A model generated the notes under the pieces. The model made no database searches, was not told the origin of the DNA, and saw only the letters and a program-made list of their open reading frames with translations. Source: JACKII01 sp963807085 (GTDB taxonomy: Bacteria > Pseudomonadota > Alphaproteobacteria > Bin95). From it: a stretch of DNA of 64,000 nucleotides. The stretch is from positions 1-64,000 of the forward strand of contig CAWEBB010000028.1 of the NCBI GenBank assembly GCA_963807085.1. The letters run 5' to 3'. The position numbers and the translations under genes were made by a program. This document shows, one piece after another, positions 13,480-22,988 of the stretch (the stretch's first letter is position 1; each line of letters begins with the position of its first letter).

Positions 13480-14031
13480 TCAGGCCAAATGAGTGGCGAG
13501 AATGTTGGTGCCGATCGCAATCAGCCCGAGGCCGCCGAGGAATTCCGCGCAACGCCCGCCGCGTTCACCGGCGATCCCACCGAGGCGCAGCCCGATCAGC
13601 GCCATCAAGAATGTCACCACGCCGATCGTAACGAGCGTCAACGCGAGGTTATCGCCGACCACCGCAAGCGTGACTCCAACTGCGGCGGCATCCATGCTGG
13701 TGCCCGCCGCCGTCGCCGCGACAACGCTCCATGTGACTCGCGATGGATAACCTGACACGGCCGCGGGTCTAGAGCTTTTCCACAGCATCCGCATTCCAAG
13801 GCCCCCGAGGATCGCGAACGCGATCCAATGATCGACAGCCGCGATCTCCGCCGCAAACCATGTCGCCAGAAAAAACCCGAAAAGCGGAGTAACCGCTTCG
13901 AAAACACCGAAACCGAGGGCGATGCCGGCCTTCTGTCGAAAGGGCAGTCGCGGAAAACCTGCCCCTTTGGCAACGGACGCGGCGAAGGCATCGGCCGACA
14001 GGCTGAAAGACAATATCAAGACCTGAAGCAT
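13480..14031 (-). CDS. mntP: MntP-family manganese efflux pump
   Basis: 183 residues, nearly all membrane-spanning. Two homologous halves each have the family signature: FSLSADAFAASVAKG near the N-terminus and GTSMDAAAVGVTLA in the middle, where the Asp residues are expected in the transport path. Six transmembrane segments are predicted by eye. The family exports Mn2+ from the cytoplasm. The ATG at 14031 was chosen because it aligns with family N-termini; an upstream start at 14178 would add a polar, non-family extension. It is convergent with the P450 gene. The long leader could be regulatory, but I could not recognise a manganese riboswitch. Confidence 0.87.
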   Translation of the reverse strand: MLQVLILSFSLSADAFAASVAKGAGFPRLPFRQKAGIALGFGVFEAVTPLFGFFLATWFAAEIAAVDHWIAFAILGGLGMRMLWKSSRPAAVSGYPSRVTWSVVAATAAGTSMDAAAVGVTLAVVGDNLALTLVTIGVVTFLMALIGLRLGGIAGERGGRCAEFLGGLGLIAIGTNILATHLA

Positions 14032-14402
14032 ATATGTCCTCAGCCATTTCTTTAGGGGTTGAGCAGAGATCAACCAACGCCGGAAAGTGCCGCCGCGGCC
14101 AAAACCGCGACAAGAGTCTCTTCCCACTTCGGGCGATACAATATAGTCAGCCACGAATGCATTGCACGAATTTTCCAATAAAATCTGATAGATATAGTCT
14201 ATGCATTGATCTTTAGCGTTGGCTGAAACTTCTTGCTCAGGCTCTTGCTAGATCGTGCGTTCTCATTGTTTGGCCGTAAATTCAGGCTGGACGGATAGCG
14301 AAAATCGGCTCGTTGCCATCGCCCGCCCTCCCCCATTGCACCAAAGTGCAATGGCTCTAGAATATCGGGCAACATGCGAGCCAAGCGGAAAGGAGCGCCT
14401 CC
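14032..14402. other. Intergenic region, mntP leader and LLM promoter
   Basis: 371 bases between divergent genes. The half near mntP contains GC-rich inverted segments (CGCGGTTTTGGCCGCG, 14093-14108 region). The centre (14150-14220) is AT-rich and probably holds promoters. The half near the LLM gene contains the perfect palindrome at 14333-14354. No supported gene. Confidence 0.5.
14333..14354. promoter_or_regulatory. Perfect palindrome, candidate operator
   Basis: Arms CCATTGCAC (14333-14341) and GTGCAATGG (14346-14354) are perfect inverted repeats around CAAA. The site ends 48 bases before the LLM oxidoreductase start, in the usual position of a repressor or activator site. There is no T run after it, so a terminator is unlikely. 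The binding protein is unknown. Confidence 0.5.
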
Positions 14403-15671
14403 ATGAAACTCATGTGGTTCCATCTGATGCCTTATACGGAGTTGCCGGACGATTTCCGCGACAACCACCCCTCTGTCTGGGTCGACATTCATTCCTCGCT
14501 GTTCAAGCCCGAACGCGCCCATCACATGTACAACGACTTCATGGATGAGCTGGAATTCGCGGCCGACTGCGGCTTCGACGCGATCTGCGTGAACGAGCAT
14601 CACTCGAACGGTTATGGCTTGATGCCGAGCCCGAACCTGATCGCCTCGTCATTGGCCCGCCGCACCAAGGACACCGCGCTCTGCGTCATGGGCAACTCTA
14701 TCGCGCTCTATAATCCGCCGACCCGCGTGGCCGAGGAATTTGCCATGCTGGATTGCATCTCCGGCGGGCGGCTGATCGCCGGCTTCCCGGTCGGCTCGCC
14801 CATGGACACCTGCTTTGCCTATGGGCAGAACCCCTCCATGCTGCGCCAGCGCTATATGGAGGCACATGACCTGATCGTGCGCGCCTGGACGGAGAAAGAC
14901 ACTTTCGCCTTTAACGGCCGCTTCAACCAGCAGCGCTATGTCAACATTTGGCCGCGCCCGATCCAACAGCCGCACCCGCCGATCTGGGTGCCGGGCGGCG
15001 GCTCGGTCGAAACCTGGCACTGGTGCGCCGAGATGGATTACGTTTACTGCTACCTCTCCTATTACGGCTACAAGGCCGGCCTCCAAACCATGAAAGGCTT
15101 CTGGGAGGAGATGAAGCGGCTCGGCAAGGACCTGAACCCGTACCGCGCCGGGTTCCTGCAATTTGTCGGCGTCGGGGAGACCGAGAAGGAGGCCTATGAC
15201 CTCTACCGGGAAGCCGCCGAGTATTTTTATGGCCGCTGCCTGCACGTGGATGCCCGCTTCGGCAACCCGCCGGGCTACACCACCGAAGCGACGCTGCGCG
15301 CCGGCATCGAGAGCCAGGTCGGACGCGCCATTCAGGAAAACCGCAAGGCGCTGAGCGTCTCGAAAAGTGCGCGCGAGTACGACGCCATCCTCGACAACGG
15401 TTACATCATCGTCGGCACGCCAGACCAGGTGGCGGAGCGCCTGCGCAATGTGGCCAAGGAACTGCATGTTGGCCATCTGATGATGCTGCTGCAGTTCGGC
15501 AACATGTCCAAGCAGCTAACCCAATACAACACTCAGCTGTTTGCCGAAAAGGTCATGCCTCAACTGAAGGACCTGTTCGACGACGAGTGGGAAGATCACT
15601 GGTGGCCGACGGCGATGGCGGCCGGCGACCGGGCAACGGTCGCGGCACCCCGGATGCTTGCGGCGGAGTAG
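14403..15671 (+). CDS. Luciferase-like (LLM class) flavin-dependent monooxygenase
   Basis: 422 residues with the bacterial luciferase TIM-barrel fold. Visible marks are FAADCGFDAICVNEHHSNGYG near residues 50-70, NPPTRVAEEFAMLDCISGGR around 100-120 (a strongly conserved LLM block), and WPRPIQQPHPPIWVPGGG near 185-200. Members use FMNH2 or F420 to oxidise organic substrates; the cofactor cannot be told from sequence here. AAAGGAG precedes ATG at 14403 with a spacing of 8. A palindromic operator candidate lies upstream, and an alpha/beta hydrolase follows closely, probably in the same operon. The C-terminal 40 residues (WEDHWWPTAMAA) are an extension seen in a subset of the family. Confidence 0.9.
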   Translation: MKLMWFHLMPYTELPDDFRDNHPSVWVDIHSSLFKPERAHHMYNDFMDELEFAADCGFDAICVNEHHSNGYGLMPSPNLIASSLARRTKDTALCVMGNSIALYNPPTRVAEEFAMLDCISGGRLIAGFPVGSPMDTCFAYGQNPSMLRQRYMEAHDLIVRAWTEKDTFAFNGRFNQQRYVNIWPRPIQQPHPPIWVPGGGSVETWHWCAEMDYVYCYLSYYGYKAGLQTMKGFWEEMKRLGKDLNPYRAGFLQFVGVGETEKEAYDLYREAAEYFYGRCLHVDARFGNPPGYTTEATLRAGIESQVGRAIQENRKALSVSKSAREYDAILDNGYIIVGTPDQVAERLRNVAKELHVGHLMMLLQFGNMSKQLTQYNTQLFAEKVMPQLKDLFDDEWEDHWWPTAMAAGDRATVAAPRMLAAE

Positions 15672-15706
15672 GGCCATGAACTTCACGGAAGAGACCGTCT
15701 CTGCCC

Positions 15707-16459
15707 ATGGCCTGGAGGCGAGAGTTCTGGCGTGCTGGTTCCGGCCCCAGACTGGGGTATTTTGCCGGGTTCGCGGGCCTGCCGAAATGGACGGCGGTGA
15801 TGGATGCCCTTGCTCAACATTGTGAGGTGGCGGCCATTTCGCTTCCCGGCTTCCCGGGTGGCGGGCGCGGCCATCTGGAACTGGACTTGCTGTTCGAATG
15901 GTCCCTCGCCGCGCACGACCTGTTCTGCGCGGCCGGCTTGCGCGGTGAGGCGCTGATGGGCTGCTCGGTCGGCGGGGCGCTGGCGGCCGAAGTGGCGGCG
16001 ATCTGGCCGGACAGCATCTCGAAACTGGTGCTGCTCGCGCCCTTCGGCCTCTATAGCGATGCTGAGCCGCCCGCCGACCCCTGGGGCCAGCGCGGCGACG
16101 AGGTGGCGGGTTTGATGTGTGCGAACGCCGATCGTTACACCAAGCTGCTGGAGAAACCAGGCAACGCCGACGCCGTCGAATGGCCGATCGAGATGGCCCG
16201 GGCGCGGGAGGCATCCGCCCGCTATCTCTGGCCGAACGGCGCGACCCATCTGGAAAAGCGGCTGGCTCGCATTGCGTCGCCGACGCTGGTGCTGTGGGGC
16301 GAGCAGGATCGGGTGCTGCCGGTTTCCTATGCCGAAAAGCTGAAGGAAGGCATCAGTGGTACGGTGACGGTGGAGACCATCGCGAAGGCCGGCCATATGG
16401 CCGAACTCGACCAGCCGGACGCGGTCGCAGCGTCGGTGGGCCGATTTTTGGCGGGGTAG
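15707..16459 (+). CDS. Alpha/beta hydrolase (possible 5' frameshift)
   Basis: 250 residues as read. Catalytic residues are present: nucleophile elbow GCSVGG, acid in WGEQDRVLP, and His in KAGHMAEL. The 5' end is odd. An ATG at 15676, 4 bases after the LLM stop, gives MNFTEETVSAHGLEARVL, a normal hydrolase start, but in a different frame; removing one base near 15733 (CTGGCG to CTGCG) would join it to RAGSGPRLGYFAGFAGL. So either translation starts at 15707 with a short N-terminus, or the gene has a one-base insertion or error. Its position suggests it hydrolyses the ester or lactone made by the monooxygenase; that is inference. Confidence 0.8.
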   Translation: MAWRREFWRAGSGPRLGYFAGFAGLPKWTAVMDALAQHCEVAAISLPGFPGGGRGHLELDLLFEWSLAAHDLFCAAGLRGEALMGCSVGGALAAEVAAIWPDSISKLVLLAPFGLYSDAEPPADPWGQRGDEVAGLMCANADRYTKLLEKPGNADAVEWPIEMARAREASARYLWPNGATHLEKRLARIASPTLVLWGEQDRVLPVSYAEKLKEGISGTVTVETIAKAGHMAELDQPDAVAASVGRFLAG

Positions 16460-16761
16460 CCAACTGCGGATACGGCTCGCATTACCTTTGACCTCCCTTC
16501 GATGTCATTGCGCCCCCGGCCCCTGAGCCGGGGGAAGCAACCCGTCGACGCTGCGGACGTCGACTCGGCGGTTGATTGCCGCGCGCCCGGCATGGTTGGC
16601 GGATCGCGGGCGACCGTGGGCGCGGTTAGGCGAAATGCGACAGCGGAGGGAGGTTCCGGATAGTCGCTTCGCCGCTTCCGGAAACCGCGATTGGTCTCCG
16701 CCGTCTCCGGAAACCGCGATTGGTCTCCGCCGTCTCCGGGAGCCTTTTGGCGAAACTTTCC
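16460..16761. repeat. Intergenic region with a 29-bp tandem duplication
   Basis: Between convergent genes. A GC-rich hairpin (CCCCGGC/GCCGGGG, 16514-16533) resembles dispersed palindromes common between genes in GC-rich proteobacteria. At 16677-16705 and 16706-16734 there are two identical 29-bp units, followed by the first bases of a third. No coding frame is supported. Confidence 0.6.
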
Positions 16762-17982
16762 CTACCCCTTCAGCATCCGCGCCACCGCGTCCACATAGAC
16801 CTGCGCGCCGAGCGCGATGTCGGCGTCGCTGGTGTCCTCGCTGTGGTGGTGGCTGACACCGCCGATGCTGGGGATGAACATCATGGCCGCCGGAAGCTTT
16901 TGCGCAATTACTTGGGCGTCGTGACCGGCGCCGCTCGGCATGCGCTCATGCTTGCCGGAAGCATAGCCTTCGGCCGCGGCTTCGATCGCATCCTGCATGC
17001 CCGCATCCATGCGGGCCGGTACGCCGCGGGTCAGGTTGGTAAGCTTGACCTCGCACGGGCCAGCGGCGTTTTCCTCGGCCACGACTTCGATCAGCACCCC
17101 TTCCAGCGCTTCCAGCAATTCCGGTTCGGCGTCTCGAAACTGGAATATCATTTCCGCCCCGCCCGGCACGATGCTGGGAGCGCCCGGGTCCAGGCGGATG
17201 CTGCCAACGGTCCAGACCGTGCGCGGCCCAACCTCCCCCGGAAAGCGCTCCTGAAGGCGCTGGTAGACGCGCATCAGCGCCGCCCCTGCATCCCGCCGGA
17301 TGGCCATGCGCGTCGTGCCCGCGTGGTTCTGCTGGCCCTGGAAGACCAGACGGAATTGCCAGATGCCTACAATGCTGGTGACGACGCCAATGGACAGGCC
17401 CTTGGACTCCAATGAGTCGCCCTGTTCGATGTGGGCCTCGAACATGCCCATATAGCGGTCCGGATCGAGGGCGATGCGGGGCACCCCGGCCAGCCCGGCA
17501 TTTGCCAGGGCCTCCCGCAAGGGCGTGCCGGTGGTGCGGTTGCGGGCGGCATCCATCATCGCCTCCGTCACGTTGCCGACCAGCGAGTTGCTGCCCAACA
17601 TGCTGCCGAAATGGCCCTCTTCGTCGGCAAAGGCCATCACGTCGACGCCCGCCTCTTTCTCGCCGCTTTCGACCAACGCGCGGGCAGCCTCCAGCGCGTA
17701 GACGGTGCCCAGCGCGCCATCAAGCCAGCCGGCCCAGTTCTGGCTTTCCAGATGCGAGCCGCAGAGCAGCTTTCGGCCCGGCGCGGGCGAGAAGCCGACA
17801 ACATTCGCGATGCCGTCAATCTGCGCCTCATAGCCCAGCGCCGCCAGTTCCCCCTTCAGCCAGTGTCGGGTTTTCAGGTCGTCGTCCGACAGGGTGGGCC
17901 GATGCACGCCGGTCTTATAGCGTCCGATCTCGCGCAACATATAGAGGTCACGCAGCACGCGCTCTGTGTTGGCCTTGATCAT
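16762..17982 (-). CDS. M20-family Zn-dependent hydrolase (carbamoylase/allantoate amidohydrolase type)
   Basis: 406 residues, the usual length for N-carbamoyl-L-amino-acid hydrolase, beta-ureidopropionase or allantoate amidohydrolase. Metal-site blocks are GSHLESQNWAGWLDGALG near 77-94 (His and Asp ligands), FADEEG near 119-124 (catalytic Glu), and HIEQG near 186-190. GAGHDA and SHHHSED close the C-terminal lobe. NHAGTTRM marks the dimerisation region. ATG at 17982 has AGGAG 9 bases upstream; a GTG one codon earlier is possible. Its stop falls 302 bases after the convergent hydrolase. It would release an amine and CO2/NH3 from a carbamoyl or ureido compound; the substrate is unknown. Confidence 0.88.
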   Translation of the reverse strand: MIKANTERVLRDLYMLREIGRYKTGVHRPTLSDDDLKTRHWLKGELAALGYEAQIDGIANVVGFSPAPGRKLLCGSHLESQNWAGWLDGALGTVYALEAARALVESGEKEAGVDVMAFADEEGHFGSMLGSNSLVGNVTEAMMDAARNRTTGTPLREALANAGLAGVPRIALDPDRYMGMFEAHIEQGDSLESKGLSIGVVTSIVGIWQFRLVFQGQQNHAGTTRMAIRRDAGAALMRVYQRLQERFPGEVGPRTVWTVGSIRLDPGAPSIVPGGAEMIFQFRDAEPELLEALEGVLIEVVAEENAAGPCEVKLTNLTRGVPARMDAGMQDAIEAAAEGYASGKHERMPSGAGHDAQVIAQKLPAAMMFIPSIGGVSHHHSEDTSDADIALGAQVYVDAVARMLKG

Positions 17983-18013
17983 CACTTGGTTCTCCTGCTT
18001 TCAGGAAAGATTG

Positions 18014-21000
18014 CTATTCTGCGCCCGGCAGTTGGACATGATGGGCCCGGTGAGGCAACCGCTGGCTGGCCTCCAGTTCGGCCTCCAGTTCCACGCCCGC
18101 CGCCGCCCGCGGTTTCGACAAGCCCGCGATCAGGGCATAGGCCGCCGGCGTCAGAAACAGGGTGAAGACGGCCGCGAGCCCCAACCCGCCGAATATTACC
18201 CAGCCAATCGCGCCGCGCGCCTCCGCGCCCGCGCCGCTGCCGAAGATCAGCGGCAGGCCGGCGAGTACGGTGGAGATCAGCGTCATGGCGATCGGGCGCA
18301 GACGAACAGCTGCGGCAACATAGGCTGCGTCCGAGGGGCTGGCGCCCCGATCGCGCAACTGATCGGCGAATTCCACCAGCAGGATGCCGTTCTTGGCCAT
18401 GATGCCGATCAGCATCAGCACGCCGATCTGGCTGAAGATGTTGACCGTGGTGCCGGTCAGCCAAAAGGGCATAGATCGCGGCGCAGACGCCAAAGGGAAC
18501 GGTGATCATCACGACCAGCCCGCTGGTCAGGCTCTCGAACTGGGCGACCAGCACCAGAAAGACGATGGCGAGCGCGATGATATAGGTCCAGTGCACGGCG
18601 GACGAGGTTTCCTCCAGCGCCGCGGCCTCGCCCAGAAACAGCAAGCCGATGCCATCCGGCAACGTCTCGTGCGCCAAGCTCCGGATAGCATCCACGGCGG
18701 TCGCAAGGGTCGTTTCGGTTGCGACGGAGGCATCGATTTCGATTGCGCGTCGCTGGCCATGCCGGTCCAGCTCGGCGGCAACTCCTTCCTCCTCGAAAGT
18801 AACCAACTGCGTCAACGGCACCAGCTTTCCTGACTGTGCGCGCACCGACAGGTTCAGCAGGTCTGCCGGATCCCGTATAGCACCCGTCGCCGATTGCAGC
18901 ATGACCGGCACGGACTGATCGTCGATGGTCAGTTCCCCAATCTTTTCCTCATCCACCAGCGCCCGCAGGGTCGACGAAAGCTCGACCATCGGCACTCCCA
19001 GGTCGGCGGCACGCGTCCGGTTAACATCGATGGAAAGCTGCGGCTGCGTCGCCTGATACTGAATGCGAATGCCCGACAATCCCGGCAGGTCCTCGATTCG
19101 GTCGGCAAAGCTCTGCGCGGCGACGGCAATATCCGGGTAATTCGGGCCTGTCAGTGCAAAGGTCATTCCGCCCTCGGAAGCCCCGCGCAGGCCGAGGCTG
19201 TTTCCGGATGAGGCCCGCGCCCTTGCGCCGGCCAATCGGGCCAATTGTGGCTCCAATTCGGCTTCGATTTCCTGCTGACTGACCGTTCGCTCGTCCCACG
19301 GGATCAGCCGGGCGCCAATTGTGCCTCGGTTCAGGTCCCAGCGCCCGGAGATCGAAAACAGCCCTTCTGCCAAGCCCTTATCCACCCAAGGCTGAACGAT
19401 AGCCTCAACTGCCTCGACCTGCCGATCAGTGTAGTCGAGGCCGGTACCGTCCGGCCCTTGCAGATAAATCTGAATTCGGCCGCGGTCTTCCGGCGGCACC
19501 AATTCTTCGCCCAGATCGCCATAGATCAGGCCCGCCGAGCCTGCCAGAACGCCCGCAATCACCAATGCCAGCAGCGGCGCGCGCAATACGGTGCGAAGCG
19601 CGGCGAGATATCCGGTGCTGATCCAGCGCCCCAGGGGCCCGCCCAAGCCTTTTTCATGCCCGAGAGAGTCCAGGCGGGACGCGATCATCGGGCAGATCGA
19701 CAGCGCCACGAACGAGGAAATGGCGACCGTGAACGCCAAAACGAAACCAAATTCGGCGAACAGCCTGCCAGCCTCACCCGGCAGGAATGAAATTGGCACG
19801 AAGACCGCGATCAGAGTTGCGGTCGTCGCCATCACGGCGAAAAACACCTCGCGCGTCCCGACGACCGCCGCCGCCTTCCGTCCCATGCCGCGGGCACGGC
19901 AGCGCTGAATGTTCTCGGTCACGACGATGGCGTCATCCACCACCAGACCCGTCGCCAACACCAGGGCCAGCAGGGTGATCAGATTGACCGAAAAACCCAG
20001 CAGCCAAATGCCGGCGACCGCGCCGGTCAAGGCGATGGGAATCGCGACCGCCGGCACCAGCGTCACGCCGATACGCCCGAAAAACAGCCAGATCACGGCC
20101 ACCACGATGACAAGTGCGGCGGCCAATGTGAAAAGAACTTCCTGGATAGCGCTCCAGATAAACACCGCCGAGTCGCCGGTGACCTCAAAGCGCAGCTCAG
20201 GATAGCGCTTTTCCAATCTAGTCAGGGTCTGCTTGATCGCATTGGAGATGGCGACCGTGTTGGACTGCGCCTGGCGGATAACCCCCAGGCTCAACACCAT
20301 GCGCCCGTCCAGCCGGGCGGCGCTTTGCGGCGTCGCCACGCTGAAATACACGTCAGCGAGGTCGCCCACGCGCACATTTTCCATCAGCATCAGTTCTTTG
20401 ATGCGTTCCGGGTCGGTGACGGTGGCATCGGCGCGTACCAACACTTCCATCTGGCCCGCGGAAAAGCTGCCGACCGGTACGTCGAACTGCGCGGCGCGCA
20501 ACGTATCCGCCACCTCGCCGATCGACAGGCCAAAGGCCGCGAGCCGCTCCGGCGAAACCTCGACGCGGATCACCCGCTCCCGATTGCCGAAAACGAACAC
20601 GTCGGCGACGCCGTCCACCGCAGTGAATTCCGGCACGATCTCGTCCTGGACCCTGCGGGTAAGCGCTTCGATACCGTACTCTTCGCTGAAAACCGCCACA
20701 CGAATGATCGGCCAGGCGTCCTGGTCGGACTTGAAGACGATCAACTCTTCCACACCGTCCGGGAGCCGTCGGACGATACGGCTGACCGCCTCGCGGACAT
20801 CGTTCGCCGCATTGGTCAAATCTCGGTCGGGCTGAAATTCAATCCGCACGCGGAAATTGCCCTCTTCCGAAGAAGACTGCACCGCTACCACGCCCGCGAC
20901 CCGCGCCACTGCCGTTTCAACCAGCGACGTCGCCTCCGCATCAACCGTGGTCGGCGAGGCGCCCGGATAGTTGGCGCGCACCGAGACGACCGGCCGGTCG

Positions 21001-21134
21001 ACATCCGGCAGCTCGCGCACCTCCACGCCGAGCAAGGCCGCAAGGCCGGCGATAACGATCAGGACGTTGATAACGGCCACGAGATAGGGCCGGCGGACAC
21101 TGAGCCCCGGCAGGCCGTCGCCGGCACCTCTCAT
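18014..21134 (-). pseudogene. RND efflux transporter, interrupted by one frameshift
   Basis: An AcrB/HAE1-type pump of about 1040 residues. The N-terminal TM1 (PYLVAVINVLIVIAGLAALLG), the TM4 region with GLVVDDAIVVTENIQR (conserved Asp pair for proton relay) and the porter domains are intact. At 18463-18466 the frame breaks in a run of four A (four T on the coding strand). Reading three instead gives YALWLTGTTVNIFSQIGVLM and then IGIMAKNGILLVEFADQLR and the last membrane helices, ending at 18014. Because the break is a single base in a homopolymer and both sides are conserved, an assembly error is as likely as true loss. Starts ATGA-coupled to the adaptor gene. Confidence 0.85.
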
Positions 21135-22222
21135 GCGCCGGCTCCCGGCCCGCCGCCGACGATGGAGATCGCTTTGCCCGGCGCGAGCCGCTGCGTACCT
21201 TCGACCACCACAAGGTCGCCCGCCGACAGCGGCCCATCCACCAACACGATGGAACTGCGGCGGCGGACCAGCCGCACCTCAATCTTTTCGGCAAACTCCC
21301 CGTTCACCCGCCAGACATGCAGGGCGCCCTTGGAGAACTGAACCGCCAGTTCCGGAACCGCAGGGAATTCGGGGCCCGGCAACGGCACCTTTACCCCAAA
21401 GGATGCGCCCGGCCGCAGCAGATCGTCGTTGTTTGGGATGGCAACCCGAATGCGCGCGGCCCGGCTGGCCGGATCGACGCGCGTGTCGATGTCGGTCACC
21501 GCCCCCTGGAATTCGCGGTCGCCAAAGGCGGGCGTGGTGGCCGTCACCAGCAGCCCCGGCTCGATCCGGCCCAACAATTGCTCGGGCAGATCGAACTCGA
21601 CGAGCAGCACGCTCCGGTCGTCGAACGTCGCGATTTCATTATTATTATCAACCCAATCGCCCGCCTCGACGTTCGGCAGCCCGGCGACACCGCCAAACGG
21701 CGCCCGTAATACCCGGTCCGCCAGGGCTTCTTTGGCCTTTTCGACTTCCAAGGCCGCCACGGCCGCCGCCGTTTCGGTCTCATCCAGCTTGGCGATCGCC
21801 GCGGCGCCAGTCGTCCTCAGGCGGGCATAGCGCGAACGGATGCGCTCCGCCTCCGCCAGCCGGGTTTCCGCCAGTTGCAATGCCAGCCGCTGATCCTTGT
21901 CTTCCAGGGTCAGCAAAAGGTCGCCGCGGGCGAAGCGCGCGCCGGAAACCAGGGCAAACTCCACCACCCGCCCCTCGGCTTTGAGGCGCAAGATTACGGA
22001 TCGCTTGGCCCGGCCGGTGCCTACCGCTTCAAACAAAAGATCGTCATTCGCGGTGCCGACAAGCGCAACGAGCACCGGAACGGCGTCACCGCTCCGGCGC
22101 TGCTGCTGTTGAGGCTGAGCCTCGGTCGCCAAACCGAGGCCCGCGCGAATGGTGTCCTGCTGCAACCAAAGCACGCCGGCGAGGCAAACGATGAGAGCCG
22201 CTATCAAAAGCTGTTTGAACAT
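21131..22222 (-). CDS. RND efflux periplasmic adaptor (membrane fusion protein)
   Basis: 363 residues. The N-terminus has an uncleaved-type signal anchor (MFKQLLIAALIVCLAGVLWL). Then follow a lipoyl half-motif (LRLKAEGRVVEFALVSGARF), an alpha-helical hairpin rich in Ala/Glu/Arg (LQLAETRLAEAERIRSRY), the second lipoyl half (VLRAPFGGVAGLPNVEAGDW), a beta-barrel and a membrane-proximal domain. This is the normal HlyD/AcrA order. It links the RND pump in the inner membrane to an outer-membrane channel, which is not in this window. ATG at 22222 starts the anchor; an in-frame GTG at 22243 is possible. The stop overlaps the pump start by ATGA. Confidence 0.88.
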   Translation of the reverse strand: MFKQLLIAALIVCLAGVLWLQQDTIRAGLGLATEAQPQQQQRRSGDAVPVLVALVGTANDDLLFEAVGTGRAKRSVILRLKAEGRVVEFALVSGARFARGDLLLTLEDKDQRLALQLAETRLAEAERIRSRYARLRTTGAAAIAKLDETETAAAVAALEVEKAKEALADRVLRAPFGGVAGLPNVEAGDWVDNNNEIATFDDRSVLLVEFDLPEQLLGRIEPGLLVTATTPAFGDREFQGAVTDIDTRVDPASRAARIRVAIPNNDDLLRPGASFGVKVPLPGPEFPAVPELAVQFSKGALHVWRVNGEFAEKIEVRLVRRRSSIVLVDGPLSAGDLVVVEGTQRLAPGKAISIVGGGPGAGA

Positions 22223-22358
22223 ACCGACAGGGGTACGCACCACAGGTTAGCACCTCGTGAATGAAGCCGAAAAAGAATCCATAGCACACTTGGCGCGCAC
22301 CCCGATATCGACAAGTGCCAAGGTGCGGCGACATCGATCTTTCGCTGCCGGGCTGGCG

Positions 22359-22988
22359 TTAAGCGACCCGGCCCTTCAATAGGAAGATCGCCTGCTCGCC
22401 AAAAATATTGGCGCGGCGCGAACGGGCATTCCGGCTCCATACTTTGCCATCTTTGCTCAACACCATCTCATGTTCGACCTCCAGGCCCATTTCGACCGTC
22501 AGATCGATAAAGTCCTGGATGGTGCAAAGGTGCGTGTTTTTTGTCGAATGCCACGCATCGCCCAAAAACTTGGTCGACGGCATCCGACCGTTCAACATCA
22601 GGCTTAACCTGATCCGCCAGAATCCGTAATTGGGGATCGAGACGATGGCGTGGGTGCCGATCCGGATCAGTTCCCGCAACACCTCCCGCGGCCGGTCCAC
22701 CCGCTGCAATGTCTGGGTGAGCACCACATAGTCAAAGCTGCCGGTCGGATAAAGCGACAGGTCGGTGTTTGCGTCCCCGCGGATCACCGACAGCCCGGCC
22801 GCGACACACTCATTGACCTTGGTCCGGCGCACTTCGATGCCGCGCCCGTCCACGTTTTTGTGCTTGCCCATATAGGCCAGCAATTCCCCGGTACCGCAAC
22901 CGATGTCCAAAACGCGGCTGCCCGGCGCGATCCAGTCGGCGACAATTTGTAAATCCGGCCTGAGCGCACCTTCTGCGGCGACCGTCAT
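22359..22988 (-). CDS. metW: Methionine biosynthesis protein MetW
   Basis: 209 residues. Class I methyltransferase-like fold with motif VLDIGCGTGELLAYMG at 26-41 and the MetW-specific segments VVLTQTLQRVDRP and FLGDAWHSTKNTHLCTIQDF. MetW works with MetX in homoserine acylation. The ATG at 22988 overlaps the metX stop (ATGA, 22985-22988), so the pair is translationally coupled. A longer in-frame reading reaches back inside metX but is only an overlap artefact. Confidence 0.92.
   Translation of the reverse strand: MTVAAEGALRPDLQIVADWIAPGSRVLDIGCGTGELLAYMGKHKNVDGRGIEVRRTKVNECVAAGLSVIRGDANTDLSLYPTGSFDYVVLTQTLQRVDRPREVLRELIRIGTHAIVSIPNYGFWRIRLSLMLNGRMPSTKFLGDAWHSTKNTHLCTIQDFIDLTVEMGLEVEHEMVLSKDGKVWSRNARSRRANIFGEQAIFLLKGRVA

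Noticed and set aside
14032..14178. Manganese (yybP-ykoY) riboswitch upstream of mntP
   Set aside because: mntP genes often have one, so I looked for it, but I could not find the conserved internal loops or flanking helices. A covariance search with RF00080 would settle it.
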